Source: Dichotomocladium elegans (Eukaryota > Mucoromycota > Mucoromycetes > Mucorales > Lichtheimiaceae). From it: DNA of 64,000 nt. Shown in pieces: positions 12,997 to 25,233 of the stretch. Made by a program: the position numbers and the translations under genes. Under the pieces are notes generated by a model that saw nothing but the letters and a program-made list of their open reading frames with translations, did no database searches and was not told the DNA's origin. Within the stretch, counting starts at the first letter, position 1. Each line of letters starts with the position of its first letter. The DNA lies in NCBI GenBank assembly GCA_025716815.1, contig JAIXMN010000025.1, positions 542,708 to 606,707 on the forward strand, given 5' to 3'.

Positions 12997-15116
12997 ATGG
13001 TATCAACAGAAGCACAGAACCGTTCGGACCAGTACCGACGATTATTTTACAAGAATGCCTCGGTGGAGAAGGATGGTGATAAGTACATGACCGAAACGGA
13101 TTTTCTGGCAACTGTGGCTGCTGGTGAGGACTTCAAAAAGATCCAGCGCGAGCAATTTGGGTTGCTTTATAAGGTGGCGGACCGGTCAAACAAAGGTTTG
13201 GTTTCATTCGAAGACTTTGTCATCTTCCAAAATCTACTGTCCAAACCTGATGCGGAATACGAGATTGCGTTCCGTCTGTTTGATGTCAATGGGACCGGGA
13301 AGGTGACATTTGATCAGTTCAAGGAAGTGCTGTCGAGCAATATGCCCAAGGACGCTGTTCCGTTCGACTTTGACTGCGACTGGCTCAAGCTGTATATTGG
13401 AACAAAAGAAGGGAAGCACGAACTGAGTTATGAGGAGTTTTCGCAATTGCTCAAGGGACTCCAGGGCGAGCGTCTGCGACAAGAATTTAAGCACTATGAC
13501 AAGGCCCACTCAGGTTTCATTGCGCCCGAAGACTTCAAGCGTATTATCCTTGACATTGCAAAGCACAAGCTATCCGATCATGTCATCGATCACTTGCCAA
13601 CCCTTTGCAACCTCTATGCAGGGACCGGAAACAGCATCAGCTTTTCCAATGTGGTCGCCTTCCATAACGTAATCCGCAATATGGATATGGTCGAGCTTAT
13701 CATCCGCCGCGCGATTGAACAGAGCCCCACCAACACCATCACCAAGGCCGATTTTCTCAATCAAGCGGCGCAGGCTAGCCGCTACACGCTTTTCACCCCC
13801 ATGGAGGCCGATATTGTTTTCCACTTTGCCAGCGTTAATGGAGTTTCACAGGATACTATTACTCTTGAGGAGTTTAGCAAGATCCTCGATCCCCGCTGGA
13901 AACATCCTGAACCGGAGGCTGCTGTTCCCATCGAACAGCCCACGAAAAAGAAGGTTGGTTTTGTTCAGGAAGTCATGGAGAATGCGTACTCGTTCCTCCT
14001 CGGATCCATTGCTGGCGCTGTCGGCGCCACTTCTGTATACCCAATCGACTTGGTCAAGACCCGTATGCAAAACCAACGCTCAAAGGTGGTTGGCGAGCTG
14101 TTGTATAAGAACTCATTGGACTGCTTCAAGAAGGTTATCAAGAACGAGGGCTTCGTGGGCCTCTATCGCGGTCTGGGACCTCAGCTTGTGGTATGTGACG
14201 GAAAGACAAAAAAGGAAAAGAAGTGCGGGCAAAAAGTGGAGAATGAATGAAGGAAGGAAGCAAGGGTGGGATGGAGTGTTAAAATACGCGCGTATAGGGT
14301 GTGGCTCCAGAAAAGGCTATCAAGCTGACGGTCAATGACTTTGTCCGAAGCAAATTGATGGATAAGAATACTGGTGAGATTAAGTTATGGCATGAGATGC
14401 TTGCTGGTGGCTCCGCTGGTGCTTCACAAGTCGTCTTTACCAACCCTCTTGAGATTGTGAAGATCCGCCTGCAAGTGCAGGGTGAACAAGCCAAGAACAC
14501 GGGCGTGCCCCGTCGGTCCGCTATCTGGATCGTCAAGAATCTGGGTATTATGGGTCTGTACAAGGGTGCCAGTGCTTGTTTGCTTCGTGACGTGCCGTTC
14601 TCTGCCATCTACTTCCCCGCCTATGCTCACCTCAAAAAGAACGTATTCAAGGAGGGCCCCGACCATAAGCTCAAAATCAGCGAGCTGCTCATGGCTGGTG
14701 CCATTGCTGGTATGCCTGCTGCCTACTTCACCACCCCTGCCGATGTCATCAAGACCCGTCTCCAGGTTGAGGCGCGCAAGGGCCAGACCGTTTATAACGG
14801 CATCGCTGACGCAGCAGTCAAGATCATGCGCGAGGAAGGCTTCAAGGCCTTCTTTAAGGGTGGTCCTGCTAGAATTTTCAGATCTTCACCACAATTCGGT
14901 GTCACCTTGACCGTGTATGAGATCTTGCATCAAGCTTTCCCACTCCCAGGAAGCCATTCGGTTGCCACAGCAACTTCTACCATTTCTCCTGCCTCCGAAG
15001 TTCCCAAGGATGCTGCCGTGACCCGGTCAAGAAACGCTCTCAAGATGCTCTTAGATTTGGACTATAGATTCGGTGTTTACAAAGTACCAACTCCCACTAC
15101 TCCGGCAGCGAAGTAG
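12997..15116 (+). CDS. AGC1: calcium-regulated mitochondrial aspartate/glutamate carrier
   Basis: Inner-membrane carrier exchanging aspartate for glutamate plus a proton, part of the malate-aspartate shuttle (aralar/citrin type). Two exons (12997-14190, 14298-15116) give 670 residues, near the 675-678 of the human proteins. Residues 1 to about 320 form the EF-hand regulatory domain (for example [17 protein letters not shown]), which senses Ca2+ in the intermembrane space. The rest is a mitochondrial carrier with the three signature repeats [20 protein letters not shown] and [13 protein letters not shown] 12997 is chosen; the in-frame GTG six bases earlier is not needed. The single 107-nt intron lies between the first and second carrier repeats. 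Confidence 0.95.
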
Positions 15117-15642
15117 ATTATATATCCTATTTATCAGATCATTTCCACCCCATTCTATTCCTACCTCTTTTTCTTCTCTCTTGGCTCTCCTTGGGGTAGT
15201 AGACTCTTCATTCCGTGTTTTTTCTTTTTTGCGACTTCACATTCACTCGTTCTCATATATATTCACACACTCACATTATTCAGTCTTATTCGATCAATTT
15301 GTATTGCTCGCGTATGGATTATTCGTAGATAAGGAATACATATCAAGAACAAAAGGGAAAAAATCTCTTTCTTCTTCCCCAGGCAATGCTCCCTTTGAGC
15401 GGTATGTGTCTATTAGAAAGCAACGCATGTGGAGGACGACTGCACTACTTTAACTTCCTTGCCATCCGCATGAAGTTTTCAAAATTATGATGCCTATGCC
15501 CCCAACTTGTTTATCCGGCTTTTCGTTCATTAGGGGTTGCTTTTAGGCCAGTCAGACGCTCTGATTGGTTCAATCCGGCTTTCCACGGGGAAATGGAGGC
15601 CGTTTTTGCCTGCCAATCTTTTTCAGTTCAACTTCACCCACT
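15117..15642. other. intergenic region AGC1 to SSN3
   Basis: A T/C-rich stretch following AGC1 (15130-15300) is probably its 3' UTR. The remainder should hold the SSN3 promoter. No gene seen. Confidence 0.5.
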
Positions 15643-17499
15643 ATGCAGCTCAATCCCGACATGATGGCAGATTACAAACTCCAGCGGGATGCATGCCGAC
15701 CGCGCGTACTAGACAAGTATGAAATTGTCGGATTCATTAGCTCGGGCACGTACGGCAGAGTTTATAAAGCGCGATCCCGGAAAAAGTAAGGCCTCTTTCC
15801 GCCCTGGCAAATGACCTTTTTTTTCATTTATTCTCCCTGCCTTCCTTTATGTGGGCATGGACGAGATGGAGAAAGAGAGGAGAGAAGAAAAAAAAAGCAT
15901 TTTATGAGAAAAGGGAGCGAATGGTCCCACAGACTTTGACATGGGCCTCTGATCGTGTGCTTTTTGCACTGTTCTGAACAGAGACGATCACCGTGAATTT
16001 GCCATTAAAAAGTTCAAACCTGATCGTGAAGGCGACAATCATCATTATGTTGGGATATCACAATCGGCATGTCGAGAAATTGCGGTGAGTGGAGAGAAAG
16101 TGCATGTACGGCTTATTCGTATACATGCCTTACTTACCAAGATGCCGTGCGCAATCATCCGTGATAGCTATGTCGTGAACTCAAACATGACAATATCGTC
16201 CGCCTAGAAGAAGTTTTATTAGAAGACAAGGCCATATTTATGGTGTTTGAATATGCAGAGCATGACTTCTTGGCAAGTGTGTAAAGATGGGATTTGTGGA
16301 CCTATTTGCGGGTATAAGCTGACAGTCTCTCCGTAGCAAATCATTCATCATCATTTACATACCGAAAGAAAAGCAATACCAGAAGTCATCGTAAAATCAT
16401 TGCTGTGGCAACTACTGAATGGTGTAGCGTACCTTCATGCCAACTGGGTTCTCCATCGCGATCTTAAACCTGCTAACGGTAACTGAGTGCTACAAGTGAC
16501 ACTGGAAGGGGATTTATCTGATGCGCAACCAACCCCCAAACATAGTACTGCTTACAAGCGAGGGCGTTGTCAAGACAGGTAAAAAGTTTCAACATGGTTC
16601 ACACACGCCAAGTTGCTGAGGATGGTTCTGGCGTAGGTGATTTGGGTCTAGCACGTCTTTTCAATCGGCCGCTACAGCCCCTCTTCAATGGCGATAAGGT
16701 GGTTGTGACCATTTGGTATCGCGCACCAGAGTTATTATTTGGATCGCGGCATTACACCAAAGCTGTGGATATGTGGGCTGTGGGCTGCATTTTCGGCGAG
16801 CTCCTCGCACTCAAACCAATTTTCAAGGGGGAGGAGGCAAAGATGGATAGCAAGAAAAATGTTCCATTCCAACGGAGTCAGTTATCAAAGATATTTGAGG
16901 TGCTCGGGACACCAACCAGTAAGCAGACTTGAAAGTAGGAATTTCAAATGCTGGATGCCTGACTGTAAGTAGAGGAGCGCTGGCCTACCATCGATCAACT
17001 TCCGGATTACTGCCATCTTAGTTCATTCCCCATGTAAAAAAAATCCCTCATCGATTGGGGGGGGAGGGAGGAGAAATCGTAACCATTGCTACTTTGATTA
17101 TTTAAACGCTCAATAATAGGTGCCCCAATAATCTCAAGCACATGCCCGGACTTCCTAAAAGCGAGAATGGGTTTAATCTTCTAGCCTCGCTATTAGAGTA
17201 CGACCCAGCAAAACGGATCACTGCAGAGAAAGCGCTTGCGCATCCTTATTTCCAAGAAGATCCACGGCCGGTGATGAAGTAAGTTCAAAAACAAAAACAA
17301 AAATGAAAATCGCACAAGCCTTCTGACATTTGCACCAATCCTCAGTGTATTAGCCCAACAAAGCCCAGATTATCCGTTACGCCGTATCACATCTGAAGAT
17401 AATGATATCAAGTCAAATGTCAAACCTGCAATCAACTCAGGCATGAATCGTGACGACCATCACCAGAATAGAATGGCGAAGAAGCCTCGACATGCTTAA
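15643..17499 (+). CDS. SSN3: cyclin-dependent kinase 8 of the Mediator kinase module
   Basis: CDK8/Srb10 kinase that pairs with cyclin C and phosphorylates RNA polymerase II and transcription factors in the Mediator kinase module. The gene has about nine exons. The glycine-rich loop is [11 protein letters not shown], the catalytic loop HRDLKPAN, the activation segment starts GDLGLARLF, and [20 protein letters not shown] and [17 protein letters not shown] follow. The last blocks closely resemble fungal Ssn3 as I remember it, and KTGDLGLAR carries DLG as in yeast rather than the DMG of animals. Intron phases close throughout, for example [17 protein letters not shown] and [14 protein letters not shown]. 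The stop at 17497-17499 lies only about 15 bp from the transposon relic, so the 3' UTR must run into it. Confidence 0.94.
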
Positions 17500-17514
17500 A
17501 ATCCAGAAACATAC

Positions 17515-18310
17515 ACTATATTTCAAAATCAAAGTCGCACCCTTGCCATTTCTGAAGTCGCAGGATCGCAAATAAATCGCTGTTTGTCCAGAATACGCAT
17601 GATGATAAAGCAAACGTCGCATGCATACATGGAAAGATGCCGCCTGCCAAATCCACCTCGTCCTTTGACTCTTTCTCTTTTATACACTTTTACATTCTGA
17701 AATGAACATCCTATTTTTCTACAAAGACGGCCAAGATCATGTCGTTGATGAGCGTGGCTGTTCTGAACCAATGGACTATGTTGTTGATGAAGAAATGTAC
17801 TCTTTGCAATCCGTTTGTTCTCGCATTGAATATCTGCGTAGCATATCTTGCAAAGATACTCTGCTCTTATTACCACAACATTTCCCCAGCGAAAGGATGC
17901 AGACATTCGGATGAAAAAAGCGGGGATCAAGCGCAGTTACACAGCGTACACTGATCAAGACAAGGTCAGATTCTTCAAACGGATGTTTGAGAAAGTCTTG
18001 AGTGCATCAGCTGCTGGGAATCCATGTTCGTTCAGCCCAGCGATGGGCATTACAGTACGAGAAGGGCCCTGACAGCATCCTTAAGAAATCTAATGTGAGA
18101 GGTCATTCGCGCATTCTCAATGAACACCATAAGAACGTTATTTTATAATGGATAACGCACCTATCCATAAGGTTGAGGATATCGATGTGCTTATCTTCCA
18201 CCCTACTCGCCTGGACTCCATCTGATTGAGCAGTTTTGGTCAGGTGTCAAGAGCAAAGTAAAAGGCAATAGGTTACCCTTGTTCCATTCTGCAAATCTTT
18301 TAATATTCCG
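17515..18310 (+). mobile_element. decayed Tc1/IS630-type DNA transposon, right copy
   Basis: Inverted relative to the copy at 1-500. A transposase N-terminus (MKKAGIKRSYTAYTDQ region, about 17908-18015) runs to SASAA. One frame change later it continues as LGIHVRSAQRWALQYEKG and then RGHSRILNEHHKNVIL, which is the helix-turn-helix and linker region of IS630/Tc1-type transposases. It is then fused directly to the C-terminal catalytic block (MDNAPIHKVEDIDVLI at about 18149; IEQFWSGVKSKVKG at about 18225). The centre, including the first catalytic Asp, is deleted. Several stops and frame changes show it is dead. The tip near 17515-17550 matches the left copy's end at about 450-490 and may be a terminal inverted repeat. 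Confidence 0.8.
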
Positions 18311-18808
18311 GATCGTCTGTAGATAACGATATCAGCCTAACTCGAGAGGAAAGGATATGGGCTTTGGGTGGGACCGCGGTTTGGCTGCAGGTCTCCCACC
18401 ATGGCTTCGTCAAGGTGCTTTTGTCTCTATCTGCTTCCTCTGTTGCTTCTGCCACTGATGTTGTCGTTAAACCGTCGTCATCCCTCCTCCTTCCTTTCCT
18501 CCCTGTTCCGTCATTGTTACCGCAATGACACACACACAGCTACCTCTGGAGTAACTTAAAGAGTAAGAAGGGGGCTGATGTTTCCTGTTTGACTAGTAAC
18601 CTTCTTCATCCATACGACAAAATTTTATATTTTCGAAAATAAAGTACAAGCACACCCACATAGAGAGAGAGATCACATCTAATACAATAGATACACCCAT
18701 ACATCCGCATATTTATGACACCCGACAACCAGCCTCACAGTTTTATTTGATGCCAATTTACGATCGCGTGGTACATTCAATGAAAGAGAGAGAATGAGAA
18801 AGGGCTGT
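18311..18808. other. intergenic region downstream of RPL13
   Basis: Flank of the transposon relic and the likely 3' UTR of RPL13. A short GA tract (18664-18673) is present. Short frames on both strands here look like chance. Confidence 0.45.
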
Positions 18809-19580
18809 TTATTTCTTCTATTGAACGGAAGAGGTATCGTCGCATGAGTCATGTGATCACTCACCAAGCCATAAATCATCATCTTACCTTGTTAGCCTCC
18901 TCCTCGGCCTTATCACGGGCACGCTTCTCGCGAGCACCCAAAGTGCGGGCAGCAGAGCGAGCATAGCGGAGCTTCTGGTAAGCCTTGACGTTCTTCTCAG
19001 CAGCAGAAATGGCACGAGCCTCGGGAACAGCAGAAACCTGCTTAACAGGGAGAATGGCACCGCTGAACTGGACAGCAGTAGCGACCTCAGCGGCGTCGGA
19101 ATCACCCTTCTTGGGCTTAGCGGCATTGCGAGGGAAGACGATAAGCTTGGCCTTGTAGGCCTTGAGGCGCTGGACGTTCAACTCGAGCGACTCCTGGGAC
19201 TTGTTGCGGCGGCGGTGATCGACAGCAATGCCAATAGTGCGGGCGACCTTGCGGTTGATGCCAGCCTCCTAATAATTGCTCTTTATGTGAGTTCAAGCTC
19301 ATCGGACAAGTGTTATGCATGGATATGCACGAACCTTGAGTTCATCGAGGGTGAAGCCACGGCCAACACGGAGACGCATGTTGTAGCGCTGGGTGGGGCA
19401 GCGGACAGCAGGGCGCAAGAGACCATCGACGGGTCTAGGGGCAATGCGGGCAGCCTTCTGGATACGAGCCACACGTCTGGACTTCTTGCGACCGGGCTGA
19501 TCGAACCAGGTCTTGACGCGACGCTGCCAGTCCTTACGGAAATGCTGGTTGGGCAATTGGTTGTTGTGTTTCAAAACCAT
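18809..19580 (-). CDS. RPL13: 60S ribosomal protein eL13
   Basis: Large-subunit ribosomal protein eL13. Three exons on the minus strand: 19335-19580, 18888-19268 and 18809-18817, giving 211 residues. Landmarks are [48 protein letters not shown], then [26 protein letters not shown] after the first intron. Reading through the second donor would end the protein at EEANKVR, but GTAAGA there is a strong donor, and splicing to 18817 yields EEANKKK, the Lys-rich end usual in the family. The last coding exon is therefore only AAG AAA plus the stop. Codon choice is strongly biased to C-ending codons, as in other highly expressed genes here. Confidence 0.95.
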
Positions 19581-21111
19581 GATGGGCCTAGGTGCGGGTG
19601 AAAGGAAAAGAGAGAAAATACATCAACAATCTGGACAGCCTTGACCTAATCCATCCACCCATCCATCCATCCATTGGCCGATCGTCGTCACCGTTATGAT
19701 CATCGTATCCCTTCTTTTTTTGCAACCATCCCATTACATACCGATTACCAGTGAGAGGGAAAGAGAACGGACGCCAGGCTCCAGTCTATTGTACCATTTT
19801 GGAAGGCTGGCCCCCTCCCCCCATTGCACCACATTTCCCTCCAGATTTGAAACTGCGACGTCCCTTCCTCAAATTGCCCAAAATAATTATACGCCTTGCT
19901 TGCGTGTAAACTCGTATAGAATTATATCGTTAGTCTGCGGAAAACATCTATTTACTCTTTGAGTTACCGACCGGCTCATACCAGTCGCGCCCAGAGGTGC
20001 ACATGGCGATGACCATGGCGGATGACTGGTGGTGCGCCAGAAGCATAATGGACAACCCATGAAATAGGGGCCAAGGATCGATTTAATAAAGAGGTACAGT
20101 TCGCTCAGAACCTCTATTATGTATGAGAGTTCAGTTATCCCGTGCGATTGACAATGTTGAAACAAGTATCGTGACGCATCAGATGATATCCTCCTCCGGA
20201 AGACTTACATCCACGACTCTCATCGCTCCTATCAGACCACAGTTTTGTCGCAGACAAGTTTAAACGGGCCCTTTGGTTCTTTTCATACTGTCATCATGAT
20301 GATTAAGATACACACAGGCGGTGAGTCAGCTGCAGACCATTGCATCATGGGTAATCCGATTTATCAGAATGTGACATTGTCTGGTTACGAGTCCGTGTTG
20401 ATGTTGGCCATAGGCTTCGTATTAGAGCCACTACTGCATCAAACTTGTTGTCTCATACCAATGAACATGTGTATACACGTACTATCATTGATAAACAAAC
20501 GGACACTCTACAAAGAACTCACAACCCTTCCTCTGCATGAAAAAGCCCTTTAACATCTGTGATCTTGCAACCTTGGAAAACGTGTTCTTAATACGAGATA
20601 GAATGACGATGTTTATTGTAATGATCATGAACTATGGTAAAAAGAAATGGGAAGGAGGAGCGCAAAGGCTTGAGCATTGAACTCGAGCCCGAACGGAACG
20701 AGAATTACGTTTGACTGTCTACATCAAAAAATCCTAACGCTACAATGTACCCATGTATCCTCACCGCCGCAGGCAATTACTTGACCAGGACAGAAGTTGT
20801 GAGAAAACAAACCTTCAACTTCTCCTCGATTTACTTCTTTCAAATGAAAGAAGAAATCTAAAAGAAAAAAGGAGGCATTGTTCTCCCTCATGGGCAATGA
20901 CTGTTGATCTTTCCTTGTCTGGTTTTAAGATCAATTGCAATGGTCCCTTTTCCAGAATACGCTCTTTTCGTAAACATCCGGCTCATTCGGGCAATTTGCC
21001 CTGAGCCATTGTAATGAAAGGGAGCGAGCAAGGAAATAAAGTAAAGTAAATCCTATGAGGTTGTATTTTTTTAACAGCCTTGTCAAGCAGGACGGCTTTT
21101 TCTTTCCTTTC
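19581..21111. other. 1.5 kb intergenic region between RPL13 and IMP2
   Basis: Should contain the divergent promoters of RPL13 and IMP2. A CATC tetranucleotide tract lies at about 19650-19674. Frames at 19887-20165 and 20245-20553 have no recognised homology and poor coding character; I do not call them genes. A non-coding RNA cannot be excluded. Confidence 0.4.
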
Positions 21112-21952
21112 ATGTTTTCGCGTTTCCGGTCGAGTCCTTACTGGAAGCCGACCATTCGAGCCCTCGCATGGTTCCCTGTTGTAATGTTCTTTGCTGACCA
21201 TGGCTTCAGTTACGGTATAGTCCAAGGCCGGTCGATGCAAGTAATGAAAAGCGTGGAGCCGTTGCTTCTTGTTCTTTCCTTCTCAGCTGGCCCTCTTTGC
21301 TAAATTGCCCTTTTTTCTCAATCAACCGAATTAATTCATCGACGAAAAGCCAACATTTAACCCGGATTCCAATCAGCTGTGGAAAGATCGAGTGTTATTG
21401 AACAAATGGGCAGTGACGGACCATAAGTTTGAAAGAGGCGAGGTGGTAACTTTGATGTTCGTACTGTATATGGAAAAGGGGGGGGAGCGGATGTTACTCA
21501 CATAGACGACAAATGTCCAGTTCACCGAACGACCCTAAAGCAATACTAACAAAGCGGATCATTGCCTTGGAAGGCGATACGGTGCAACCTCTGAAGCACG
21601 GGAGCAAGCCTGGTACAAATAAATTTGGGAAAGGGGATTGACACGTCCATATGTATGATCGACATGCTGTTTCCTTGTTAGTTCACGTCCCCAAGGGTCA
21701 CTGCTGGGTCGAAGGCGATGAGGCGTTCCATTCCCGGGATAGCAATACCTTTGGCACAGTAAGTAGCGGGCAGGGGAAAAAAACATGCTAAACGATTAAC
21801 TTTACTACTAGGTTCCCATGGGGCTCATTACTGCCAAAGTGACGTATGTGCTCTTCCCTTTTTCCCGGTGTGGTCCTGTGGAGAAGAAACCTATCTCAAG
21901 ACGCGTGACCTCCGGAACAGTTAAACTGGGTCGCGACGAAGACTATTTGTAA
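21112..21952 (+). CDS. IMP2: mitochondrial inner membrane protease subunit 2
   Basis: S26-family signal peptidase of the mitochondrial inner membrane that matures intermembrane-space proteins. A short membrane-spanning N-terminus (IRALAWFPVVMFFADHGF) precedes the catalytic part. The nucleophile Ser is in GRSMQPTFNP, assembled across the intron 21241-21349. The Lys of the Ser/Lys dyad is in TKRIIALEGDTV. Later exons add VHVPKGHCWVEGDEAFHSRDSN and VPMGLITAKVTYVLFPFSRCG, the usual box order. Introns 21241-21349, 21457-21520 and two more close in phase. ATG 21112 is chosen because it places the membrane segment near the start; an in-frame ATG at 21055 would add 19 residues. Confidence 0.92.
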
Positions 21953-23131
21953 GGTTGATTCGAGTTACGAACCTCCTTCCAACCGCCACCATCCGGCACG
22001 TTTTCTTCTCTCCCTTCCTATTTGCGTTTTGCACAGGTTGCGCTCCATATATGAATAAAAATAGAAAACAGATGGCTGTTCTGGTCTTAGTGACTTGCAG
22101 CAGGTCTGGGCCATTATGCTAAAGCAAGTGAAGGCTAGGGTAGCTATTGGTAAATGGGTTAGTGGCTAATTCCTGCAGTAACTATCAGACACTGAGATGT
22201 ATCGGAAAGACGATCGAGACGAATAACAAAGCTGCCAAAAGAGATATAGGGGGGAGCCAAAAGAGACGGCGAAAAAGGAGCTTGTGGACGATCCGGTACG
22301 CCTTGTTAATGACGGGCAGGCCAGGAAGTACTTCTTGATCGGGCTTATTACTGTGCTTCTATTCAGCTGCAGATGGCCATGCTGCATAACGCATTGCGTT
22401 TTAATCGTCCACCTTTGCCCCAATTCGGAATTGTAGCTGATTTCCACGGCGACATGAAATTACTCGCACACACGTTTTTTTTTTTTTTTTCGTGTGCCGA
22501 AAAAGTGGCTCAGGATTGCGGTTCTCGGCTGACTTTTTCCCGCACATATGCACAGGGCCCATTGACTCTAATTGTCTTGCTCTGCTCAAGCGAAGCCCCT
22601 GCTTTTCTACATTCTATTTTCCTGTGCGTTTGCCTATTTGACTGCAGATTAACTTGTCGCACTGCATCGCGTATGTCTTATCTGAGGGAGCGGGTTTGTT
22701 TGGGGAAAAAAGAAAATGTATGATTAAGGAGAGTGATCAATGGGAAGGACTAAAAAAGGACAAAGGTGATAATGACCATGACGACCCCTCAGCCATCCCC
22801 GTAGGAATACATGTTAATTTAAAAGGTTGGCCAGGAACGTATATGGATTAGTCTCAAGACGGAATGGATAATAGTAAGCATCACGTATTTAGAACCGGAA
22901 GCAACACGAGCAGGCAAGATGGTCCTTCTGTTGACCTTTTCCTCCCAAAAATAGACTTCCGTTTTTATATCTCCATGTTATTTTTTATTTCCCTTCTGTT
23001 CCCCCAGGCAATGAGCTCTCTCTTCTTCGCTACTCTCCCTCTCGCTCTCTCTTTTCCCTCCTTTTGAACACTCTTTCTTTTTTGACTTTGTACTCCTTTC
23101 CTCTGTAGATAAGCATACACACACATAAAAA
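21953..23131. other. 1.2 kb intergenic region upstream of the LRR gene
   Basis: Mostly unassigned. A frame around 22236-22355 encodes a Lys/Asp-rich segment ending in a hydrophobic stretch (YFLIGLITVLLF) and could be an exon of a small membrane protein, but no start or full model could be built. A T15 run is present at 22477-22491. The last 100 bp before the LRR gene are a CT-rich probable promoter/5' UTR. Confidence 0.4.
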
Positions 23132-25051
23132 ATGGGTCAAACGCCAAGCAAAAGCCAAGGCACATTGACGATTGGATATATCGCCACCACAAATGTTAAA
23201 ACTAGTGCGACGCCTGTTAGGATCGACGTCGATCCAACGACACGCGATCAGTATTGCAGCCTTGTGTCCGAGCGGCCAGAACTTTACGCACTGAAGGGCT
23301 GTATGCGAAATGAGGCGCTCTGCGAGGACAACGCGATCAGTTACAACGGCCGACGACAGGAACAACTAGGACGAGTCGATTCTGGATACAATGAAGACGA
23401 CGATAACGACCGGAGGAAGCTGAAGAATGACCTCGATTACATCGATGAGACATACTACCGCAGTTACCGACATACAACCCTCGCATCTACTCCTACTCTG
23501 GCCGTGCAGCAACAAAACCACCAAACTCTGATTGAGGATCGACCGTTTACACTCATTGATGCATGTGCAGGAGAGCTCAACAGCAGGTCAATGCAGGAAA
23601 TCGACGCCTCCGCCCGAAGACTCGTCTATTTAAGCCCAAATATCTGCTATTTAAAGACCATCCAAAGGCTGGACCTGCAAGTATTTTAGGAGAAAAGTCG
23701 GAGCGATCGGGACGGATTGCCACTTGGGGGAGGGGGAGTGAAGCGTGAGTGAAAAAGGGCTCAATTCTGAGGATAGATGTGTGCAAGCGAAAATCAACTT
23801 TTTAATGGGTATATATCGGGAAATCACTTGAGGAAGAAAGAGGTGGTCACTGAAAAGGGGAGAGAGGACCAGAGATAGAGTAAGAATTCGTCATTTGCAT
23901 ACTTCTCTACATATCACAACATCCCGCATGATGTTTTATGTATGACCGTGCAAAGACAATGGATGGATGGACAGTGGCATTCCGGTGATCGTTCCTAATT
24001 CAACATTGAGATTTCTAACAAATCATTAATTTATAGGTCACATAATTCCCTCTCACAATTACCTGACGCGATCGGTAGCCTGGAGAACCTTGAGTTTCTA
24101 TGCTTATCACACAACCAACTGATCGAACTCCCTGAAAGTATTAGCAACATCAGCAACCTTGTTGAATTGGACATATCCTACAATCGCCTGTACGATCTGA
24201 CGCCCTGCTTTCGGACGATATCCAAAAAGCTACAAACGATCCATGCCGAGAATAACTTCATTGCTAGTATCTCATTTCACGTCCGCAACATGGCGCGCCT
24301 CACCACGCTCAACCTGTCAGACAATCCCATCCGTGTTCTCCCCGCAGAGATTGCGCAGTTGCCACATCTCCGTCGCTTAGTGACCCGGGGTTGCCCGCTC
24401 ATCACCGAAATGACTCACCCACTAAAGCACTACCCTCCCAGCCTACGCGAGATCTGCGCACGGATCGTTGTCGATGCCAATGTACGATCTTCCCGCCAGC
24501 CCCGTCGCTTTCGCCAGCAACAGTTCAATATATCGCTTCTGCCATCCCATCTCGTCACCTACCTCCAATCTGCAAAGCCGTGCTCGTTCTGCCACGGGCC
24601 TTATCTTGAGCATTATGTTACTCGAGGCCAGTGGATCGAGAAACCCGATGGGATAATACCTCTTGAACACAGGCTGTGCACTGCCCATTGGCAAGATGAC
24701 AACGACAGGATTCTACACATGTTTTCTGCGAACCAGCCTCTATTACCTGTCGCCTCCTCGAACAAGAAGGAAAGGAGATCAAAACGAGACGATTCCACTT
24801 TAGATGCAGGTGCTGCTGCAGGTGCTGCAGGTGCTGCTGCCGCAACAGCAGCAGAAGAAGAATCGGGGGGCAATGGCGGTGGCAGTATAGTCACCGCTTC
24901 AACAGCAGCCACAAATGGCTCGACTCCCACTTTACCATCCTTCACTGAACCAGGCTCTGCTACGGCAACTGCAGATCGATGGCGATTAGCTCAGCGGAAA
25001 GTAAACACACACCGCTGGCTGACCACCAAATTAAAGCGGCCGCCATTGTAA
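23132..25051 (+). CDS. leucine-rich repeat protein with N-myristoylation motif and Cys/His C-terminal domain
   Basis: Unnamed LRR protein of 519 residues from two exons (23132-23676, 24037-25051). It starts MGQTPSKS, a good N-myristoylation signal, so it is probably membrane-attached. After an acidic low-complexity region come about five LRRs (RLDLSHNSLSQLP, FLCLSHNQLIELP, ELDISYNRL, TLNLSDNPIRVLP). A compact domain follows with CSFCHGPYLEHYV...LCTAHW, a possible metal-binding Cys/His set that resembles the tail of LRRC58-like proteins, though this comparison is from memory. The C-terminal third is Ala/Gly/Ser-rich, encoded by a GCWGGTGCT-type repeat (24808-24850). The intron uses a GC donor; the junction restores LDLSHNSL exactly. 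Its partner and role are unknown. Confidence 0.88.
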
Positions 25052-25233
25052 AAAAAAACAAACACACATAAAAAAAAGAGCGGCCGGTATGGGCCCTCGT
25101 GTAACATAGAACCTTTTTTGTTGCCATAAAAACCTGCCTTTCAAGAGCCGAAGCCCGCGAGGTTAAACCTGCTCTTCCTTTTTTTTTTTTTACCTTTTTC
25201 TTTCTTCTTTTTCCTACACGCTTCAACCATCAA

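Noticed and set aside
17848..18072. Small intact gene of 74 codons with a twin at 24-248
   Set aside because: It is the N-terminal part of a decayed transposase; the family sequence continues in another frame immediately afterwards.
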